From Kitasatospora sp. GP82 (lineage in GTDB: Bacteria > Actinomycetota > Actinomycetes > Streptomycetales > Streptomycetaceae), in assembly GCF_029892105.1 (NCBI RefSeq), contig NZ_JARZAJ010000002.1, forward strand, positions 62,001-126,000: 64,000 bases of DNA, read 5' to 3'. A program made the translations under genes and the position numbers. Of this stretch, positions 59,385-64,000 are shown piece after piece; positions within the stretch are counted from its first letter, which is position 1, and the number at the start of each line of letters is the position of its first letter. The notes under the pieces were generated by a model, which did no database searches, had not been told where the DNA came from, and saw nothing but the letters and a program-made list of their open reading frames with translations.

Positions 59385-59906
59385 TCAGCCGGAGGCGTAC
59401 TCGCCGGTGATCAGCGCACGGGCGACGGTGTGGAACGTGATGTTGAAGCCGATCGCGGCCGCCGGGGTGTCCGGGGTGACGTCAAGGGCCGGGACGTCCA
59501 GCGCGTGCACCGCGAAGACGTAGCGGTGGGCCGGTCCCGGCGGCGGGGCGGCGCCGTCGTACTTGTGGTCGGGGAAGTCGTTGCGGCCGTGGAAGGAGGC
59601 CTTGCCCGGCAGGGTGTCGTCGGAGGCGCCTGCACCGCGCGGGAGTTCGGTGGTGTCGGCGGGCAGGTTCACGGCCAGCCAGTGCCACCAGTCGCTGCCG
59701 GTGGGCGCGTCCGGGTCGTAGCAGGTGACGGCGTAGCTCCGGGTGCCGGCGGGGGCGCCGGACCAGGAGAGCTGCGGCGACTCGTTCGCACCGGAGTAGG
59801 TGAAGGCGTCGGCGAGCGTGTCACCGTCCGTCAGATCACGGCTGGTCAGCTCGAACGAGGGGACCTGGGGCAGAAATTCGTAGGGCAGGGGCGGGCGGAC
59901 GCTCAT
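59385..59906 (-). CDS. YbhB/YbcL-family PEBP (Raf-kinase-inhibitor-like) protein
   Basis: A 173-aa phosphatidylethanolamine-binding-protein-type domain: SPQLSWSGAPAGTRSYAVTC, YDPDAPTGSDWWHWLAVNLP (the conserved DPDAP and WxHW ligand site), GPAHRYVFAVHALD. No signal peptide. Function of bacterial members is unclear. Divergent from the rhomboid gene, 75 bp between starts. Confidence 0.94.
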   Translation of the reverse strand: MSVRPPLPYEFLPQVPSFELTSRDLTDGDTLADAFTYSGANESPQLSWSGAPAGTRSYAVTCYDPDAPTGSDWWHWLAVNLPADTTELPRGAGASDDTLPGKASFHGRNDFPDHKYDGAAPPPGPAHRYVFAVHALDVPALDVTPDTPAAAIGFNITFHTVARALITGEYASG

Positions 59907-59981
59907 CGCAGCACCTTCTTCAACCGGCAGGGCAGTGAATAACCACGCAGCAGTCTAGGAGGCCGCCGTACAGTCGGGGGC

Positions 59982-60695
59982 ATGGCCACGGACACCCCGC
60001 CCGACAGTTCCCCCGCACTCGACCCGGCCCGGATGATCGCCGAGGCCCGGCGCGCCTTCTTCGTGATGTTCACACTGCTCTGCGTCATCTGGGCGGTGCA
60101 GCTGGCCAACTGGGCGGACGACTACCGGCTCACGCTCGACTACGGCATCGTGGCCCACCTCCCCATCCGCCTTCCCGACGTCCTTGCGGCACCCTTTCTT
60201 CATGTCAACTGGCAGCACCTGGAGGGCAATTCGGGGCCGCTCTTCGTCTTCGGCTTCCTCGCCGCATACCGGGGCGTGAAGAAGTTCCTCTGGCTGACCC
60301 TGCTGGTGGCGCTCACCAGCGGAGCGGCGGTCTGGCTCTTCGAGCGCGATCACGTGGTGACGGTCGGCGCGAGCGGGGTGATCTTCGGGTACTTCGGTTA
60401 CGTCGTCCTGCGCGGCCTGTTCGACCGGAACCTGGTCGACACCCTGATCGGCATGGTGATGGGGGCCTCCTTCGCCTACATCCTGAACACCGCCGTGCCC
60501 GGCACCCCCGGCGTCAGCTGGCTGGCCCACCTGGGCGGCCTGGTCGGCGGTCTCGCGGGCGCCTGGTTCTTCCGCGAGCGCGGCGACCGGCCCCGCGACG
60601 CAGCGGCAGCTGCCACGCCTTCGCCCGCAGCGGGCCAGGGTGCCGACCCCTCCCGCGCCCAGCTGCTCAAGGAACTGGACGACCTCGGCCTCTGA
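59982..60695 (+). CDS. Rhomboid-family intramembrane serine protease
   Basis: A 237-aa protein with six TM helices: first helix AFFVMFTLLCVIWAVQLANW, L1/helix 2 motif VNWQHLEGNSGPLFVFG, helix 4 with the catalytic serine in TVGASGVIFGYFG, helix 6 with the catalytic His in LAHLGGLVGGLAG. The serine-His dyad is complete. The C-terminus is a short cytoplasmic Ala/Pro tail. It cleaves membrane-spanning substrates; target unknown. Confidence 0.93.
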   Translation: MATDTPPDSSPALDPARMIAEARRAFFVMFTLLCVIWAVQLANWADDYRLTLDYGIVAHLPIRLPDVLAAPFLHVNWQHLEGNSGPLFVFGFLAAYRGVKKFLWLTLLVALTSGAAVWLFERDHVVTVGASGVIFGYFGYVVLRGLFDRNLVDTLIGMVMGASFAYILNTAVPGTPGVSWLAHLGGLVGGLAGAWFFRERGDRPRDAAAAATPSPAAGQGADPSRAQLLKELDDLGL

Positions 60696-60705
60696 CCCGG
60701 CCAAG

Positions 60706-60721
60706 CAGGTATAGACCAATA
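60706..60721. promoter_or_regulatory. DasR/GntR-type (dre-like) site
   Basis: CAGGTATAGACCAATA matches the DasR responsive-element core (GGTCTAGACCA) at 10 of 11 positions (GGTATAGACCA, 60708-60718). A -10-like TAGCGT lies 17 bp downstream at 60736-60741, so the site overlaps the -35. It would make the downstream gene responsive to amino-sugar metabolism if bound by DasR; another HutC-type GntR protein could equally bind. Confidence 0.5.
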
Positions 60722-60790
60722 CCCGACCGCCCGGCTAGCGTGGCCGGACCCGCACCACCAGACCAGCACCACCTGCCTCGGAGCCGCCCC

Positions 60791-61966
60791 GTGGAGTCGT
60801 CCGTCCTCGCCTTCGCCACCGACCTGCTCGACGAGGGCGCCGACACCTTCTTCGGCAACCTCACCGACCGGGCCGGGGTCGGCGGCGTCACCCTCGCCTC
60901 GGTCTACCACGAGGCCCGCGACGTCTTCCCGCACAACCCGAACCGGGTGATCCGCTATCTGGAGCCCGGCGCCGCTTACTTCCGCCCGGACCGGGCCCGC
61001 TGGGCCGGGCGGCGGCTCGCGCCCACCCCCTCCACCGCGATCGGCGACCGCGACCCCTTCGCCGAGGCGGCGGCACAGGCCCAGCGGCGCGGCCTCAGGC
61101 TTCATGCCTGGACGGTCTTCTGCCACAACGACCGGCTCGGCTTCCAGCACCCGGACACCGCCCCGGCCAACGCGTTCGGTGATCGCCAACTGACCGAGCT
61201 GTGCCCGGCCAACCCGGAGGTCCGCGGGTACGCGACCACCCTGGTGGCCGAGTTCGCCCGCTACGGCGTGGACGCGATCCGCGCCGAGTCGCTGCACTTC
61301 CACGGCCTGCGCCACGGCTACCACCACGAGCGCTACTTCGAGGAACTCGGCCCGGTCGCGGAGGCGCTGCTGGGCGTCTGCTTCTGCGCCCACTGCCGGG
61401 CGAACGCGCTCTCGGCGGGCGTCCCGGCAACCGAGGTCCGGCAGGCCGTACGGGACGAGCTGCGCGCCCGGCTCGCGGACGAACGGCGGGCCGCCGAACC
61501 GGCAGCCCTGGACGAACTGGCCGACGGCGCGGTGGCGGCCTACCTGGACGCGGCCGCCCTCTCCGTCACCGCACTGGCCACCGAGGTGGCCGAGGCGGCG
61601 GCGCAGCACGGAATGCGGCTGAGCTTCATGGACACCGGCGGTCCCGGCAAGGGCTGGCTCTCCGGAATCGACCTGCCCGCCCTCGCCAAGGCGGCGCACC
61701 AGATCGAGACCCTCGGCTACGCGAAGACCCCGGAGGCCGTCCGCGAGAAGGTCGCCGCCTTCGCCCTGCACGGGGTGCACCCCAAGGACATGGCGGTGAT
61801 CCTCCGTCCGATGGCCGAGGACTGCGACGGCCCGGCGAACCTGGCCGCCAAGATCGACACACTGCGCCAACTCGGCGTGCCGGAGGTCGAGTTCTACAAC
61901 TACGGCCTGATGCGCCTGTCCTCCATGGACCGCATCGGCAAGGCCCTGCACGGTGACCGCCCGTGA
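60791..61966 (+). CDS. TIM-barrel glycosidase-like protein of unknown function
   Basis: A 391-aa soluble protein from GTG 60791 (GGAG upstream). It has the pattern of a glycoside-hydrolase-like TIM barrel: GGVTLASVYHEARDVFPHNP, GLRLHAWTVFCHNDRLGF, LCPANPEVRGYATTLVAEFA, GVDAIRAESLHFHGL, and Cys-rich VCFCAHCRAN. No signal peptide. It may act on an imported sugar. Its position behind a dre-like site hints at chitin/GlcNAc metabolism. I cannot name a GH family. Confidence 0.8.
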   Translation: MESSVLAFATDLLDEGADTFFGNLTDRAGVGGVTLASVYHEARDVFPHNPNRVIRYLEPGAAYFRPDRARWAGRRLAPTPSTAIGDRDPFAEAAAQAQRRGLRLHAWTVFCHNDRLGFQHPDTAPANAFGDRQLTELCPANPEVRGYATTLVAEFARYGVDAIRAESLHFHGLRHGYHHERYFEELGPVAEALLGVCFCAHCRANALSAGVPATEVRQAVRDELRARLADERRAAEPAALDELADGAVAAYLDAAALSVTALATEVAEAAAQHGMRLSFMDTGGPGKGWLSGIDLPALAKAAHQIETLGYAKTPEAVREKVAAFALHGVHPKDMAVILRPMAEDCDGPANLAAKIDTLRQLGVPEVEFYNYGLMRLSSMDRIGKALHGDRP

Positions 61967-62078
61967 CAACCGTCATACCGATCGGATGACCCCTGATCCT
62001 GTTCCGCAGCGGCGGCCGGACGGCAGAATCATGGTCACCGGCGCGAGGCCGGTACCAAGAACCTCGGGGGACCAGACC

Positions 62079-62546
62079 ATGAGCAGCACCGCCGCCACCG
62101 CCCAGCCGCAGACCGCCGCCGAAGCGGGTGCCGCCGCCGAGCCGCTGCCGACCGTCGCGGAGATGCAGCTGCCCACCTGGTTCTTCGGCTTCGAGGGTGT
62201 CCTGGCCGGTGCCTTCGACATCCTGCACGCCTTCCCCTGGGCCTGGCCCGCGCTGGTCGTCCTCGCCCTCGTCAACATCGGCGTCTCGCTCACCCTGATG
62301 CGCAAGCGGCTCAGGCTGGCGAAGATGCTGTGGCGCGGCAAGGGCACCCGCAAGGTCGCCTTCATGCTGCTCGGCCTGCGGCTCGGCAGCCACGCCCTGC
62401 TCGCCATGATCGGCATCGCCGTGACCTCCGTCCTGGTCCACGTCGCCTTCGCCGTGGTGATGGCTGCACTGACGGTGGGTCTGCTCGCCTACACCCAGCG
62501 GACCGCCCTGCGTGCCCTGGTCACCGCCGGCAAGATCACCGCCTGA
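62079..62546 (+). CDS. Hypothetical membrane protein (155 aa)
   Basis: Starts at ATG 62079 behind CGGGGGA. The N-terminal 50 residues are Ala/Glu-rich; then WPALVVLALVNIGVSLTLMR, KVAFMLLGLRLGSHALLAMI and VLVHVAFAVVMAALTVGLLA form three TM helices with a basic loop (RKRLRLAKMLWRGKGTRK) between the first two. No recognised family. Confidence 0.7.
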   Translation: MSSTAATAQPQTAAEAGAAAEPLPTVAEMQLPTWFFGFEGVLAGAFDILHAFPWAWPALVVLALVNIGVSLTLMRKRLRLAKMLWRGKGTRKVAFMLLGLRLGSHALLAMIGIAVTSVLVHVAFAVVMAALTVGLLAYTQRTALRALVTAGKITA

Positions 62547-62886
62547 GCCCCGCAACCGCCGAGCCCCCGCAGCCCCAGGACCCTCGCAGCCCGGGTGCCC
62601 ACCAGGCACCCGGGCACTCGCCCGTCTCCGGCGCCTGGACGCACCGGGGCTATTGCGCGAGATCTCCCGCCCCAGCCGGGCACCGGCCGGGCGGGCCGAA
62701 GCCGATCGCAGCTGTGAGGTCCTTGACGTCGGCAAGGAAGACCGGGGCGCCCTGGGCCGAGAGCTGTTCGGCGATCAGCACGGAGCGACAAAAAAGACAT
62801 CTCTCATGAAATCGCCTCATCCGTCCGCTCGCAGGGCCTCGTCGCGCTTGCTGTGCCTGCGGGCAGCGTGACGGTACGCTTTCCGT
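62547..62886. other. 340-bp region without a convincing gene; hairpin and leaderless promoter
   Basis: Holds the terminator at 62589-62615 and, at the right end, TACGCT (62875-62880), a -10-like box 6 nt before the GTG of the next gene. A minus-strand frame around 62650-62810 has a gene-like stretch (SVLIAEQLSAQGAPVFLADV) and may be a remnant. Confidence 0.5.
62589..62615 (+). terminator. Rho-independent-type hairpin
   Basis: An 11-bp perfect stem GCCCGGGTGCC/GGCACCCGGGC with a 5-nt loop, 43 bp after the stop of the membrane protein gene. No U-run follows, as is usual in high-GC actinobacteria. Confidence 0.7.
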
Positions 62887-63183
62887 GTGATCTTCAAGCG
62901 CATCGGCAATGGACGGCCGTACCCGGATCACGGCCGGATCAGCACCCGCGAGTGGGCGGACGTAGCGCCGCGCCCGGTGCGGCTGGACCAGCTGGTGACC
63001 ACCAAGGGACAGTTGGACCTCGAAACCCTGCTGGCCGAGGACTCCACCTTCTACGGGGACCTGTTCGCCCACGTAGTGAAGTGGCACGGCGACCTCTACC
63101 TGGAGGACGGGCTGCACCGGGCGGTGCGGGCTGCCCTGCAGCAGCGCCAGGTGCTGCACGCACGCGTGCTCGAAATGGACTGA
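62887..63183 (+). CDS. Conserved actinobacterial hypothetical protein (98 aa)
   Basis: A 98-aa protein beginning MIFKRIGNGRPYPDHGRIST, with RLDQLVTTKGQLDLETLLAE and HGDLYLEDGLHRAVRAALQQ. It resembles a small protein widely conserved upstream of the LytR_C-domain gene in streptomycetes. The GTG start is 6 nt after TACGCT, so translation is probably leaderless. Function unknown. Confidence 0.85.
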   Translation: MIFKRIGNGRPYPDHGRISTREWADVAPRPVRLDQLVTTKGQLDLETLLAEDSTFYGDLFAHVVKWHGDLYLEDGLHRAVRAALQQRQVLHARVLEMD

Positions 63184-63460
63184 ACCCGAAGGGGGAGAGC
63201 GGGGATCGAACGCGAACCGAACGGCGCTGCCGTGCGTCCTGAGCATCAGTCATCGCCGGTGGCGAGCACTCGGGGCTCCGGTACATCCTTTCGAGTGCCC
63301 GCATACTCCAGATGATGATCATTTAGTACCTTCGCGGCCACTCTGGCACTAATCTGCTGAGTACGGCCGAACTGTCCGGCGGTCGCCACCCTCCGGCCGA
63401 AGATCCGTCGCTGGCCGTACCCATCACCGAGCCTGCCCTGGCACGAGGGGGAGACTGACT
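63184..63460. other. 277-bp intergenic region
   Basis: No gene or clear hairpin. It ends in GGGGGAG, the ribosome binding site of the LytR_C gene, and presumably contains its promoter. Confidence 0.5.
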
Positions 63461-64000
63461 GTGAGCATGTTGACTCCGCAGGGGTTGAAGGGGAAGCAGT
63501 ACCGGATCACCGGTAACTCCTACCCCCGCCTCGGACGCCCGCCGCGCAAGAGCCGCAAGGTGCTCGCCGTGATCGGCGCGGTCCTCGCACTGGCCCTGAT
63601 CGCGCTCGGCGGCGTGCAGCTGGTGGGCATCTTCAGCGGCAGGACCAAGCCCTCCAGCTCCCAGGCCTGCGCCTCCCCCGCCGCCGGCAAGCCGCTCGCC
63701 GCGCCGGCCTCCGGCTCCGCGTCCGGCTCGGGATCACCCGCCGCCTCCGGATCACCCGCCGCCTCCCAGAGCCCCGCGAGCGCTCCGGCCGCCCCCGCCG
63801 CCACGAGCACCGCCGTCCCGCAGCCGCAGGCCGTCACGGTGAACGTCTACAACGCCACCGCCAAGGCCGGCCTCGCCGCGCGCACGGCGGACGAGCTGAA
63901 GAAGCGTGGCTTCACCATCGGCAAGGTCGGCAACGCGCCGAGCGCGATGGACAAGAAGGTGCCCGGCACCGTCCAGGTGATCAGCGGCCCGGCCGGGATC
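63461..64000 (+). CDS. LytR C-terminal-domain (LytR_C) membrane protein, 3' end outside window
   Basis: The first 180 residues are visible: a basic cytoplasmic segment (RPPRKSRK), one TM helix (VLAVIGAVLALALIALGGVQ), a Ser/Ala/Pro linker, and the start of a LytR_C domain (VTVNVYNATAKAGLAARTAD, ELKKRGFTIGKVGNAP). The catalytic LytR-CpsA-Psr domain is absent, so it is a stand-alone LytR_C protein, presumably acting at the cell wall. The GTG at 63461 follows GGGGAG; ATG at 63467 is possible. Confidence 0.9.
   Translation, partial: MSMLTPQGLKGKQYRITGNSYPRLGRPPRKSRKVLAVIGAVLALALIALGGVQLVGIFSGRTKPSSSQACASPAAGKPLAAPASGSASGSGSPAASGSPAASQSPASAPAAPAATSTAVPQPQAVTVNVYNATAKAGLAARTADELKKRGFTIGKVGNAPSAMDKKVPGTVQVISGPAGI

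Noticed and set aside
62650-63246. 198-aa minus-strand frame overlapping the 98-aa gene
   Set aside because: Covers a conserved plus-strand gene; only a short part near 62700-62800 looks gene-like.

Overview
The window is GC-rich actinobacterial chromosome (about 70% G+C, codons ending in G/C, GTG and TTG starts, many ATGA/GTGA start-stop overlaps). SigE-type and ECF sigma factors, an AfsR/BTAD-type regulator, CAP-domain secreted proteins and a CYP102-type P450-reductase fusion point to Streptomycetaceae (Streptomyces or Kitasatospora). No rRNA, no complete tRNA and no CRISPR array was found.

1-6.9 kb: the 3' part of a large HEAT-like gene; a degenerate 1.4-kb stretch with an integrase-like N-terminal fragment; a mycothiol-dependent maleylpyruvate isomerase family gene; a poor 1.3-kb stretch; and an aldo/keto reductase.

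6.9-32.1 kb: the most striking structure. Six same-orientation copies of the 3' part of tRNA-Ser(GGA), starting in the anticodon loop and running to the GCC end, lie at about 6.99, 9.27, 13.02, 18.41, 22.62 and 26.82 kb. Each is followed by a terminator-like hairpin. Five are preceded, 114-116 bp upstream, by a conserved pair of short direct repeats. The pieces between them hold small self-contained gene sets and no integrase: TetR plus hydrolase; membrane plus soluble pyrophosphatase; two-component system plus FtsX-type ABC exporter; sigma factor/PASTA protein with an IS30 fragment, a broken acetyltransferase and a PIN toxin-antitoxin pair; VapBC with two CAP-domain genes, one fused to a sigma factor; and a DrrAB-type ABC transporter with a BTAD regulator. 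I read this as an accretion array of integrase-less elements at one tRNA attachment site.

32.1-48.1 kb: tandem alpha/beta hydrolase with divergent truncated MerR gene, membrane protein, CYP102-like P450-reductase fusion, PD40 lipoprotein, a degenerate tyrosine-recombinase-like gene, MFS transporter, a permease pair (YraQ-like and TIGR03943-like), a deacetylase-like secreted protein, and a class A penicillin-binding protein whose SxxK lysine is methionine.

48.1-55.4 kb: a compact cluster that looks like an elaborated cyclic-nucleotide (Pycsar-like) conflict system. A four-gene overlapping operon encodes a class III cyclase-like protein, a STAND-like NTPase, an SPFH-like coiled-coil protein and a DUF4407 membrane protein. 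Divergent to it is a small three-TM protein resembling the Pycsar TM effector (DUF5706), and next to that a Crp/Fnr-family regulator. A perfect GTGA-N6-TCAC site lies in the divergent promoter. This is the best candidate for an undescribed system.

55.6-64 kb: ordinary chromosomal genes: HhH-GPD protein, KTSC protein, AbiEii-like protein, SDR, aspartate carbamoyltransferase, PEBP protein, rhomboid, a TIM-barrel protein behind a DasR/GntR-like site, a membrane protein, a 98-aa conserved protein and the start of a LytR_C protein cut by the window edge.
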